Program-made: the position numbers and the translations under genes
Notes under the pieces: model-generated
Seen by the model: the letters and a program-made list of their open reading frames with translations, nothing else
Database searches by the model: none
Told to the model about the DNA's origin: nothing
Assembly: GCA_030533445.1 (NCBI GenBank)
Contig: CM060081.1
Span: 34,732,111 to 34,796,110 of the forward strand
DNA: 64,000 nucleotides
Origin: Cyprinodon diabolis
Lineage: Eukaryota > Chordata > Actinopteri > Cyprinodontiformes > Cyprinodontidae
Direction of reading: 5' to 3'
In this document: in pieces, positions 1 to 12,412 of the stretch
Numbering within the stretch: position 1 is the stretch's first letter
Layout of the letters: the number at the start of each line of letters is the position of its first letter

Positions 1-287
1 GATAGATTGACAGCTACAATAATACTGGCGGTAACACCAACCTCAGAAAGTGATCATGGTGATGATGATTCACCAGAGAGAGGAGATATTGGCAAAGAGG
101 GAAAGGGTCTGTGGAAAACACGCATCAGCCATATTTTTCCAGGAGCAGTTTTATTAGAACACTGTACAACATCCATGCATACAGTTTATTAAAACACAGT
201 AAGCAAGCTTTAAATATGTAGTGTCAAAGTACATTGACTCTTTTCGAGTTATTACAACAACTGGAGTAAGATATACACTATGTAGAG

Positions 288-357
288 AGTTAAGTTAACA
301 CCAATTTAGAGTGGGACCAAATGCACTCACCTTGGTGTTAAACTTAACTCTTAAAGT
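288..357. repeat. Small hairpin-forming MITE-like element
   Basis: GAGTTAAGTTAACACCAA near 289-306 is matched in inverted orientation by TTGGTGTTAAACTTAACTC near 333-351, with a loop of about 25 bases. Short foldback sequences of this kind are common non-autonomous DNA elements in fish. No target duplication was identified. Confidence 0.45.
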
Positions 358-1916
358 GTCACTTTTACACTGCTAAAATTACTGGGAAAACAGGTTTATT
401 TTGGGCTGGTGTGTCTTTTAACCTTAATTCTGAGTTTAAAACATTAAATTACTGACGATAAATGATGGAACACAAGGAAAAAGTTCATGGCTAATAAAGC
501 TATTTTACAAAATTCGTTAGCCGTCTGGTGAATTTAAGACTCTTTAGATACATTTGTGATATTATACTTCATTTGGTTTACTGAAGAAATAAAACCTGAC
601 AATTTAGCTCCAGTATCATCAATTAAAGACCAAAGGTTAGGAAGATAGACTGCAGGCTACTGAAACGCTGACCTCTTTCCAGACAGCCTCCTAACAGCAT
701 AGAAATACTCAGTTCTCTCGTCCATTAAGCCAGTCTAATGACTCTTCATCATGATTGGTTTGATTTCTAGTTTCCTGCTTCTTTTCCTTCTAACTTTCTT
801 CCTCTTCCTTTCCCTCCCCTGTAGTCTTCTTGATTTGCCCTCACGTCTCTGCTCTTTTTATTTTAATTTTATTCTCCTGCTCAACAACCTGCCAGGTTGC
901 AGTGTAGCTCGACATGACTTTGCTGTCCCATTACGAGCTTGACCTCAATCCATTTACTGCCTCGACACTCACCATCACTCTGATGGTGCGTACTGCAAAA
1001 ACAGATTCATGCATGAATAAAAGAAGAACCCTTTCTGCAAGTTCTATTAACTTATCGGGAAAATAAGACAAAATATCAGGGTTTGTTTTTGTGTGTCGTT
1101 AGACCCTCAGGGGGTTGATAAATCTGAAGAAATGATAATACGATGTACGCTAAGTCATACACTGTCATAGTCAGCAGACAAGGAATGGCATTAAGCTCAA
1201 TTTGGATTTTCGACATTAAATTCTCTGAGAGACAAAAAAAAAATGTCTCTGAAAAGACCTTTCTCTGTTGTGAAATTTACAGGTATGTACCTAATTGTTA
1301 AAGGTGCCAGAGGCAGTTTGTTGTAATAGATGAATGAGACAAATGAGTTGTAAAGACGACAGGGAGACCAGAGCAGCAGTAAGGAGGGAGGAGGAAGAAA
1401 TGAACAGAGTTAGTATCACAGATCTTTCCTCCCTTTTTTTTCGCCTTGAGTTTTATTTCTTTGAAGCAGGGCACAAAGAAAAGTCAGATGACGTGGAGAA
1501 TATTTGCTCAGGTGTAAATAAATTACAAAAGCACTATAATTTACTATTGACCTGCTAGCATTTCCAAGTTGTGAACATTTACCCCATAAGTGTACCATCA
1601 GAGCAAAATACAGAGCACTCCAGCAGAGTGACTCATGCTTCATGTTATTCTCAACAGCTAAAAAACAAGCTTCCTTCCAGTAAGGAAAAAATCCAACATC
1701 ACAACCAACTGTGAGTTTTATCATTGTACAGAAACTGTTTGCTGTTAATCTAAAAAAGCAGCAATTTAAAACTATAGTAAATTTATTACCAAACTGAATA
1801 TCATTTTGTTAAATACCCTAACCCTAACCACACAGAGTATTCAATCGGTTTACCTCCTTTTTTTAAATACAAATCAATTAAGTGCACAATGTAAAGTGAG
1901 AGAGGAAAGGGAAAGA

Positions 1917-2028
<112 letters not shown>

Positions 2029-2289
2029 GATTTCTTGGCAAAATAAAAGACATTCCACTGTAATACGTTATTATGAAAGTTAGTTAAATTCATCATGATC
2101 AGAAGTTGATATAGAAAGAGCTTAGAAGTTTGTTTAAGAATAACAAATTTCAGAAAACATCTACCAAGTAACAGAATACAGGTCAAGGATAAAGCAATGG
2201 AGAGGGAGATTTCATTATATCTGATATCCTTAATACTTTGTGTTGGTTCAGATCAGGGAACTCGACATTTGGTGCCCTTGGAGTGGTTT

Positions 2290-2660
2290 TGTTGCCCCTA
2301 GTGTTATGATCTGCCGCTGTTGAATCTTTGGATCTGTTTAGTTTTTACTTTGTGTTTCCAGTTAGGCTTGGATTTGTTATTCAGTTTTCACTGTTAAGAA
2401 TTATATCATGTTTTGAATTACTTCTTAGTTTTAATATTCCTGTTTGGTGGTTTTTCAAATATCCACTATCCTGTAGTTTTCCCCATGGTCATTTTTGGTT
2501 TTCTAGTCATCCTATTTCCCTTTTGCTTCATTTAAGTTATTTTTTAGTTTCAGTTGAGCCCTGTTTACTCCTTGTTGCCCATATCCTTTCCACTTAGCTG
2601 CCTCTGTCCACACCTGCTCCCAACTAGCTAATAATTCCATTCATTGTTCTCTCCTCTTGA
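2290..2660 (+). repeat. Decayed interspersed repeat, LTR- or DNA-element-like
   Basis: The segment opens with GTGTTATGATCTGCCG and ends in a C/T-rich stretch. It resembles, in the opposite orientation, the repeats ending GATCATGACAG at about 27.3 and 33.7 kb. It has no coding capacity and no clear target duplication. Class is uncertain. Confidence 0.3.
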
Positions 2661-3977
2661 ACTCCTCTTCTGCAGTTCGTCGTTACTGGATCCTCTTCAC
2701 TCTTTGGCCAAATCTCAAACCGACCCCTAAACAGTAACGTTGAGCACTCACAGCAACTCGGTGGCAGAGGAAACACGTTCCTCCAAATGTAAGTTCTGCT
2801 GGTTTGCATCATTGTCACAATGACAGAAAACCACAACTTAGTATGTCACCCTGCACCACAGAGCTGCTACCACGCTCATGGGGCATCACTGTGTTGCTAT
2901 AGATATGACTGCTTTCCTTTTTTGTTGGAGGAAAGAAACTGTTCCCCCCATCCACAGCTGTGAATGTGACTTTAATGGGAGTGACACTTGAAAGTTAAGG
3001 GTTAGTGCTTAGGGGGCAGTTTAGTATTTAACCCCTTATGTATGTTTCTCCCTGGCGTCTCTCTTACTTTTGGTTCCCCGTTTATCATTTCTGGATTTGT
3101 TCTTCTCTTACCAGCTACCTCTAACTTATATCAGCAAAAAATAGTCAGAGAGAACACACACATTTCCTCATATATGGCTCCTCAGCCTACAGCTACAGAC
3201 TGTTCCTTAGAATAGTCAGAGATCCATATATTGTCTTTTTTGAACACTTATAGTATAAACATGTGGTGTAGGAATTTGCTCCTATCTAAACTCAATGCTT
3301 GGAGTATAATCAGATACTATGTTACCTTATAAACTTTTAATACCTTCACCTTTCTTAGCTGTCCTATTAAAATACAGGCACCAAAATATGGAGGACTCAC
3401 ATCAGATTCCGAATATTTCTTCACAATCTCATCATTTCCACTTTCTAGTCCTCTACCTTCACTTTAATCATCAATGTAGCACTATCAGTATCATGTTAAA
3501 AAGAGCTTGGAGGAATTTAAGTGATGGGGATCTGTACAGCGAACTTCTTATTGCTGAGGGTGCTATTACCTTAACCTGCCTGGACAAGACATATTATTTT
3601 TCACTATTCACCCTGACCTAATAAAAGTAAGCGGAATATTGTATTATAAGACAGAAGCATTCCCTTTTCTACTCACCTCCATATATAAAAGCAAGTCTTT
3701 TAATTCACAGCATGAGAACATATTTTGTACTTAAGCTCCAGCATGAAAAACCCATGCATTCTTTTGGTCTACCTGTAATTATTGTGAATGAGCAAGTTAA
3801 GAGATTCCAATAGTTACCTGGCATATAATGATCTCTATGTGCAAAAGTCATGTTTTGAGAAAATGGATGGTTTGTTTTGATGAAGCAGGACCCTGTGCAT
3901 GTTGCACCTAAGGATGCTGGTGCAATAGGAGAGGGCTGCAGGTTGTCAAGTATGGTAAATCGTAAATGGGCCTTCAC

Positions 3978-4268
3978 TAATATAGCACCTTTTCAAGTCA
4001 GGAGACTTGACCAAAGCTGTTTACTCTATATTCAGTCATTCACCCACACACTCACACACTGATTGTGGCAAGCTACATTGTAGCCAGAGCTGCACAGGGG
4101 CTCACTGACAGAAGCAAGGCTCTGTCAGTGTGTGACCACCATCAGTAGACAATGCAGGTAAAGTACCTTGCTCAAAGACAAAACAGCACTGAAAACCGGA
4201 GCCGGGGCTCAAACCTACAACCCTCCGATTTCAGGACAAACTCCTGCAAGCGAGGCCACTGTCGCCCT
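3978..4268 (-). repeat. tRNA-derived SINE, minus strand
   Basis: Read on the minus strand, the head carries a box-B-like GGTTTGAGCCC. A body with CTTGAGCAAGGTACTTTACC follows, and then a 3' part ending AAAAGGTGCTATATTAG. The layout and wording match an abundant teleost SINE type. The short plus-strand ORFs here are not genes. Confidence 0.6.
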
Positions 4269-5195
4269 GTGCGTCAATCCTTACTAATTAAAAGGCATGT
4301 GATTGATTTCTGCCTTCTTGTCTTTAATGTTATTGTAATCCTGGGAGAAACATTTGACCCCGAATTGCCCCCAAGTGAACGAACATATGCATGTGCGGCT
4401 GGGTGAATGTGACTATAGAATTAAAGCTTTCTGATTGGTCAGTTGAAATAGAAAGTTGTTAAATAAATGATTAAACAGCTAGATTCTCATTTAGTTTGTA
4501 AAAAGATATAATTTAAAGTTATTTTACAAATGGAAGATAAATATTTCCACTGATTAGTTGGGAAAATCTGAATATTGGCAAGTTTTTTGCCGTTTTTTGC
4601 TCTCTTCTCTTCAACTTCCCTGCACTTCAGATAAACTGTAATTATAACAGACCTTGTTGGGGAACGCAGAGTCAGTTCGCCTTTACATTGCAGAGGTGTG
4701 AGGGAGGTCAGTAGATTATTGTGAAGGTGATTCAAATCAGTGCCTTAATTAATGCAACCTCTACCTCTGTAGATTCAAATCAGACATTCCCCTCCTCAAT
4801 TAGCTATCAGTGGCTGCTTCCTAACTTAATAGCACTTATCTAGCCTTGTGGAAAGGTCAAGCCCACAGGGGGACTATGGTGAGTGGCTGAGTAATATTTG
4901 GCACTTCATACTGAAGTGTGAATCTGTCTGTGTGTCTGAGAAAGAATAGGTAGGTTATTGAATTAGGGTGACAGGAAAGTGACAGGAAACAAATCTCTAG
5001 TCAGTGCTATAACGTGTATGATAAATTATGCTGAACAATAGAGTGAATGGGAATAGAATAGGCATACGTTTTCAAATAGTGATATTTTCTACTAAAAATC
5101 TCAATCTACTAATTAACTACAAAAGCTCAAAGAATACCTCACCCTGAACCTTTTCACATTCTTCATAACCAGGTGATAAGCCTGCTTACTTTCTA

Positions 5196-5528
<333 letters not shown>

Positions 5529-5723
5529 TTACAGTTCTGTTTTTTCCTATTTCTTTTGGACAAAGAGAAAATGAGTAAAGAAACAAGGTAATGTTTCAAA
5601 TGAAAATTTAATCCACTGAAAGAAAACAGCTGTTTAAAAAAAAAACTACAGTATGACAAAGAACCCCCCTTCTGCGCTTACATGAAAGCGCAGAAACAAT
5701 TTGTTTAAGATAACATTTTATGC

Positions 5724-5814
<91 letters not shown>
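5724..5814. repeat. (CAT)n trinucleotide microsatellite
   Basis: About 30 uninterrupted CAT/ATC units, roughly 350 bp inside the intron upstream of the Kv4 exon acceptor. Likely polymorphic. Confidence 0.97.
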
Positions 5815-8332
5815 TCAGTCAGATTGACCACAACAAAACTGTTTGTGTTGGTCCCTTGCTTTACGGTCTGAAGAAATACCTGTTGCATAATCTCAGTATG
5901 CCTGAGGTTACAAAGAAAAACAGTTATCGCTCAAAATTCCTCAGGATATTAACTCTCAATGTGGTTTACTTCAAAACAGGCTTTGTTTAATTTGAGTAAC
6001 TCTTTTACAATGTTCTCGAATTTTGTTTGATATGGTAATAATAGGATGTTTATTGAATTGTTTTTGTCGTATTCATGTTGTCAAACAGGTTCATTCTACA
6101 TATTTAGCAGTTATATGGCCTGAGTTTGGCTTCACGCTGTTAAACATCCTCTGTAAATATCTTATTATGGGTCATTCTTTATTTATACATAACTTTCCTC
6201 ATTAGATATGGTGGGATGGGTTCTTTGGATATTTTTGTGTTACCAAAAATTATTTTCTCATCTCTTTTTATGGCTTTTGATAAACCAGGTGTTTTTCATT
6301 AATTTTCCTCACAGACAGAGGTTATCATATTTCATTTTGTATAGAGATTGTGCCTGTTTTAGCTTGAATACAGCCACGATGATGAATCCAAAAACTCTTT
6401 GTAGCTCATTTAAAAAAGCAGTATTTTGTCATACAGAGTAATTCATCCTCACACTATGTGCTCTGCCCTCCTAATGTAGGAAGCAGTAAGTCATCCTGCT
6501 TCTGCTCATCAAAGAGGTACTGAAAAGGAACAACAGAAGCAGTCGTGAGAGAAAAGCCAACCTCCATCCATTAATTTCAAATCAGAGAAGCTGCCTTATT
6601 GAAGGCTGCTTATGCATAATACCTGATAAAACCGCTACAGCGTTCCTTTCAGATCAGAAGAGACAAATTGATCATTATAAAGAAAACATCAAAGTCACAG
6701 GTACAAGAACAGGGTCGGAATCTTATCACGTCTTTATTCTTTGGATTAATAAAACTGGATCAAACATTTCTGGGTTTTTTTAGATAAAACCTGAGATTAT
6801 TGTTTTCTTGTAGCCACAGTCTTAAAATTTGCATAAAACATACCACCACACAAGTACACTGCCAAGAACAATTTCTCGCTCTACATTGTCATTTCAGACT
6901 ACAAAGGCTGAATTATCCCAGCACCTAATGCAGTGGGATTTTCTGAGCAGAAATTCAAATTTTAATCATAAGTTGTGAGAGTGCACTGATGAGCAAGAAT
7001 ACAAAACAGTTTAAGAGTGAGAAAGTTTAGATTTCAGAAGGTCTATCCATGATACTTTAGCAAACTATTAAATATGTAAAACCATAAGGGCAAATAATGT
7101 GCGCAAGTAACAGATTATAAGATGCATGTAAATATCTATCATTGGTTAATTTATATGACTTTTACTTTTGATTTTTCTTTATATACCTTTTTTTGAGTTC
7201 TCTCCATTTTGTGTCGAGGGCACATTGCAGTGTTTGTGAGGAAACCTTCTGCGGCTCTTGACAGAGTTTTGTAAGGTTTAAAGAAAATGCAAGAAGCTGA
7301 GCAAGATCAAAGAAGCATCATTTCAGACTGATAATATGTTTGTGAGTAAGGAAAAGAAGCATATAGAGGAATCTATCTGATCTCTAAACAACAATAATTT
7401 CTCCATTTCTTTTAGGTCATGGTGAACTAATACACCAGAACAATAAGCAGAGGCAGTAGGAGTTTTTATTTATTTATTTTTTTTCAGCTATACAATCTGT
7501 ATTTTGAAGGTTTAAAACAATACTAAGAAAATTCCTTATTTTATGGTAAAATGTAAAACATCTACCTGTGGGCTCTGTCTTTTTCATGCAGACATTCTGA
7601 ATAGGCACTTATGTCTAAGGTAGAACTAGGAAAAAGTTATGTTCCTTTTAAGTCAACATATATGACAATATCAGGAATCCTTTTTAAACTATTATAAAAC
7701 CAAGATGAAAGCAAATGGCAGCCACTCCACTCAGGTTTACCAGGCTATGCCAAAATGGTCTCAGTCTAGGTCTCCCATTATAAGGAAACCTCCTGAACAC
7801 AAAAAGTAGAAACACTCAGAACTGTAAACAAATACTGAGATGCAATAATAATACAATTACTATCAATAATGTTCAAACATCATACAAATATTCTATATAT
7901 AATTGTCATAAAATCCTAGGTAAAACACAGAGGGATGCTTGAATTTCCATCTTTATATTTCTATTATTATTCTGTTATCATTGTTCTGATGTTCTTTGTC
8001 CATTGGGATTTTTTAAAACCCTACAGTCCACGTGTGTATTAAATATTCCATACTTTATATACATTCTAAATAGCATTCCACTGACATGTTTTATACGTTT
8101 ATGAAATTCATATCGGTCACGTTTCCCTTCACCATCTTCTCATTAGGTATTTCATTTAAAATATAGGAGATGTTTAAAAAAGCGTGTAAAAACTTGGTAT
8201 CACACAAAGCTGAACTACTAACCAGGCACAGTTACAATAGTGTATGAAAAAAGCTAATTAGTAAGAGCAATCTTTTTTGCCTGTTTGTTTTAGCCGTATT
8301 TAATACATTTGAAGTGTCGAGTGCAAAGACAC
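5815..8332. other. Intronic sequence, nothing recognised
   Basis: AT-rich single-copy-looking DNA. The short ORFs at 6023-6205 and 6208-6441 show no motif or codon signal of a gene. Conserved non-coding elements cannot be judged without an alignment. Confidence 0.5.
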
Positions 8333-8575
8333 TTCAGGTTTCTTCTGGAGGTTTCTTCCTATTAAAAGGGAGTTTTTCCTCTCCACTGTCGCTACAAGCA
8401 TGCTTAGTGTGATTGCATTCGAGTCAATTAGTCGATGCAATCAACTAGTTTTCCTTAGATAGAAAACTTTTAATTAATTTGAATGTATGATCTGGTGAAC
8501 TGTAAAGTGCCTTGGGATGATGTGTTGTGAATTGGCTCTTTATAAATAAGCATAATTGAAATGAATCAAACTCAC
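8333..8575 (+). repeat. LINE 3' tail, L2-like
   Basis: The segment includes GGTTTCTTCCTATTAAAAGG, GAGTTTTTCCTCTCCACTGT and GTAAAGTGCCTTGGGATGA, then ends near GAATTGGCTCTTTATAAATA and an AATTGAAATGAAT tail. This series is characteristic of the 3' UTR of abundant L2-type LINEs in teleosts. Only the 3' end is present, as expected from 5' truncation during retrotransposition. Confidence 0.7.
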
Positions 8576-8847
8576 ATGACACAATTTGAAAAGAGTGAAT
8601 GGAGATTTTCTCTGTTGATTCAGTGGAGAAATATGTTTTAATATTATAAAGTAAACAGCCTATCTTTTTTAGATGCTATGCTATCACTGCTGCTCACACA
8701 TCTTTACTTAAAGATATCTAATAAAGATGTTTTATTAAAAAAAAAATTCTTTACCTCTCTTTCTTGTTCATTTTATTGTATTCGTTAGGAATGACAATCA
8801 TTGGTAAGAGAAAACAAAATGAGGACTTTTTTAATCTTCTGTCATTT

Positions 8848-8992
8848 GGGGGAGTGGCGGCCTAGTGGTTAGGGCCGTGCGCTTGGAATCCAGAAGTTCT
8901 GAGTTCAAGTCGCACTCCCACGAATTGACACTCTGGCTCCCTGAGCAAGACCCTCAAACCCACACTGCTCCCTGGGAGCTGGCAATGGTTCC
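8848..8992 (+). repeat. tRNA-derived SINE, 3'-truncated
   Basis: A tRNA-like head (GTGGCGGCCTAGTGGTTAGG, then box-B-like GAGTTCAAGTC) is followed by CCCTGAGCAAGACCCT. The head matches the SINE at 15430-15665 in the opposite orientation. The 3' body is missing or degraded. Confidence 0.7.
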
Positions 8993-9000
8993 ATACCTGT

Positions 9001-11430
9001 AGTTTAAATTACAATACTTAATTTTGTAATAAAAAAACTGAATATATATAATATGACTACTGTTTTACAAGAGTACATATGAGTTAATATGATAAAGGTG
9101 ATGAAACAGCTTCAATTATACTGCTTTCTAAAACCGTACTTAGCAAAGATTCTAAAATGAACCTGAACTGGAACAACTTTGTGTTTTGAACTATGAGTTG
9201 TTTCACGACCCCGACTGTTGCTTTTTTTTTTTTATCAGTTTCTTAAAAGACAATGAGAGAATATAACCTCTCTTTTCATGGCCCTGTATGCAACGTGTTA
9301 TTACTCAACATGCTGTTATCTTATTCTATTATGCTGTTACTAATTTAGTAAACCTTAAATTAAATAAACAAAAAGCTAAATTAAATTCTAACAAACCAAA
9401 ATTTCAGATATTAAAGCCCTAAAATGTACTGCATTTAGCTAATTAATAAAAAGACAAAAGAGATCACTAGTCATTGTGATGCTCCAATTATATTGTTGGA
9501 TTTGTGCCCACTAAACCTCAAACTCTCCAAACTGTATCAAACGGGAAATAAAAAGCTAAAAAAAATTAGGACCCACATAAAAAAACAAAACAAACAAACA
9601 ATACGAATTTAGAGTATACCACAAGGTCTAATGTAAGGAAATAAAACTCATATAGTTTTGTTTGAGTAGTTTAGAATTTTTGTTAGAAAGCAAAAGGCTG
9701 TTTCTTTTGTGCAATGCATTATGTAAAACTACGTATAATTTATTAAAAATTAATATGTTGTTTGGTTCAAAGTAGATAAACCAAAGCTGAGTAGAGGTAA
9801 GCTGCCGGCACTTGTTAGCATTGTGTGCCTGCTACTTGTTTTGAGTAGAAATACAAAAAAGAATGGTAGTTGTCAAAGGCGATGAGTGCACTATACGTTT
9901 TTTGAGTACCGGTACATTAAGTGTCAAAAGGTCAAATAAGTTTCATAGTCAACTTTCCAAAGCATGCTGTCTTTCATTCATCATCCTCTTTGCAGCAGTT
10001 TAACTTGTTTTACTCATGCTTTTTAGAATAAACTCTCAATGTTTAGACCAATTTCAGCAGCCTTCTGGTGGCAGGTTAGTTTGCCCTTCATGTTAGCTGT
10101 CCCCTGCTGAGGTAGCCAGGCCTCTAATTTAAACAGTGGCTCATAGAGGTTATGATGGATGGTGCTTTCTTTCCAGTGACAGCAGGTCACACAAACTCAT
10201 ATCCCACATCTCTTATGTGCCTTTCTGTGTAATAACATACATCAGATTGTTTCTTGCTGTTTCTTTCCAGTTTAATCCCTTTCCACCCCTGTTTTTCCTT
10301 CGTTCCCTCCTTCTTGTTTTAGTTGTTATCACCTCAACTCCTGTTCCTCTCCTTAGAAATATACAAGGCCAGACAGTGTGCTCAAAATTCAGTATGGCAA
10401 GGTCCGCCACTACTGCAGATCCCCTGGAAAAAGTGGTCTACTAACTATTCTTTAACATTTCCCTGTAATTTGCAAACCAGAATAGGTTCAGGTTAGCCAA
10501 CGAGGTCACAAAATTACAAAACTGAGAAAACAACAAATTATAACTTTCACACAGGAAATAAAATGTGTCTATAATGTTGCTCTGCTTGCAGGATAAATAA
10601 TGAATGGTTGTAGTCGTGTTTTCTTTATGTGTTGTGTTATTAAATCAGAGTTTCATGGTATTAAAAACTGGTATATTTGAAAAGCGAAACAATCCAAGGC
10701 TTTAAAAAGTCTCACATTCCTTATTTTCTTTGTTGAAGTCTTATTTTTTAATTGGTCTTAATTTTCTTTTCTCCATGTACCTCAAATGCACAATTCAATT
10801 CACTGCTTTATTTGACATATTTAGAGCTGAAAACCTGCAGCCGGCCAATCCGCTTGAGCGTTTGTGAGTCCATATCACTTGATGATCCATGTGTGGACAC
10901 AGAGGAGGTACTGCTATAGTTGTCATGGGAAGAGGCCTCTTTTTCAAAACTTGGCTTTAATAAAAACTATTTAATGCTTAGATAAAGTCTGCTCTAAACA
11001 GCAGTTTTAAATCTACTGTGGCTATGCACAAAAAAACAACAACATTAAACTAGGAACACTTGATGTACAGGAGATGAAGTCACATTTAGAAAGCACTGTT
11101 ACTGCTGTGAATTTTGCTTCTATACTGCCTCAGAGAGCAAATGGCACATTTACTCCGTTAGCCAAACGGATCAGAACCTGCAAACTGTACTAGATGAGTG
11201 GAGGTTCTCTGGACTCCCCACATGGTGACCAAACACCACTTGAACAGTGCAAATGGTGCTTCAATCCATGTGTCCTTATTCAGACATCATCGAATGATTT
11301 TAACATTTCACCCACCATGCTTGCTGATACAGGGTAGACTGACCTCCCATCACTGTGTTAATGTGTGCTTGTATGGGTGAATGACTGAGTGTAGTGTAAA
11401 GTGTTCTCGGGTCCATGGACTTGATATGTG
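9001..11430. other. Intronic sequence, mostly unrecognised
   Basis: AT-rich DNA with no convincing ORF. A stretch near 11340-11400 (GGGTGAATGACTGAGTGTAG, then GTGTAAAGTG) resembles the 3' end of a common fish interspersed repeat but is short and degraded. Confidence 0.45.
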
Positions 11431-11434
11431 TGTA

Positions 11435-12412
11435 CTGGCCCTTTACCTTCAACAGTCAGTTGCATTATAACAAAGCGGAAGGGATTTGGTTGGATGGCAA
11501 CTCAGCCAGGAAGAGTTGGCAACATAAATTGATGAAGCAGGGGTCGCAGATGCTTTAGAGGTTGCCAATTTTCTGGAGAGTAATTAACCACAGACCTCGA
11601 AACTTCAGGTGGCTTTCAAATTGGAGCAAAAACAATATATGGAGTAATTCATGAAAATGGCCAAGCAGCTGCATCTAAACCATACATCATCAAATGCAAT
11701 ACAAAATGTGAGATGCAGTAGTTTAAAGCCACCACCACTGAACTCTAGAACACTAAAGGCACGTTTTCTGGAGTGGCCAATTAGGCTTCACTATCTGGTG
11801 ATCTGATGGAAGAGTATGGCTGTCACTAGAACAATAAGACTTGTATTGTTATATTGTGCCAGGTGAAAACATTTTGCAATTTTGGAGTGCTGTTTTTTTT
11901 TTTTTTTTTTTTTTTTTCAGAAACAGGTGGTGGTCCCTTAATTCCTGTGAATGGAGTGGTCAATACTTCAGATTTAGCTAGATATCAGACAATTCCATGC
12001 TCCAGACTTTGTGGAAACAATTTGAACATGGCCCATTCCACTTACAACATGTCAATGCACAAACCACGGTCCATAAAGACACGGATAAGATTGATGGATG
12101 AGCTTCACTGGCCCGATTACAGTCTGAACCTCAACCAAAAGAAGATCTTTGGGATGAATTAGAGCAGAGACTGACATACAGGCTTTCTAATCCAACATTG
12201 TTTTATGACCTCACAAATTTGCTATCTATAGATAGATAGAAAATTTCTTACTATTGAGGTTCTAAACCTTGTTGACTCCCTTCTTAGAAAAGATTAAGGT
12301 GCTATAACTACAAGCGGTGGGCCAATGTCACATTGAATCCTATGGATTAAATGGAATGTCACTGAAGTTCAAACGTGAGTCAAGGAGATGAGTCCAGACT
12401 TTTGGCAATATA
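11435..12412 (+). pseudogene. Decayed Tc1-like transposon, 5'-truncated
   Basis: This stretch aligns by eye with the intact Tc1 elements at 35749 and 50375, from the helix-turn-helix region (CAACAGTCAGTTGCATTATAA) to the 3' terminus (CTTTTGGCAATATA). Landmarks include CAACTCAGCCAGGAAG, CCAGACTTTGTGGAAACA and GAACCTCAACCAAAAGAAG, the DLNP(I)E region. The frame is destroyed by stops, indels and a 25-base T run at 11893-11917. The first quarter of the element, including the 5' terminal repeat, is absent. It is an old, inactive member of the same or a close family. Confidence 0.85.

Noticed and set aside
1811..1830. Telomere-like CCCTAACCCTAACC
   Set aside because: Only about two units; too short to claim an interstitial telomere.
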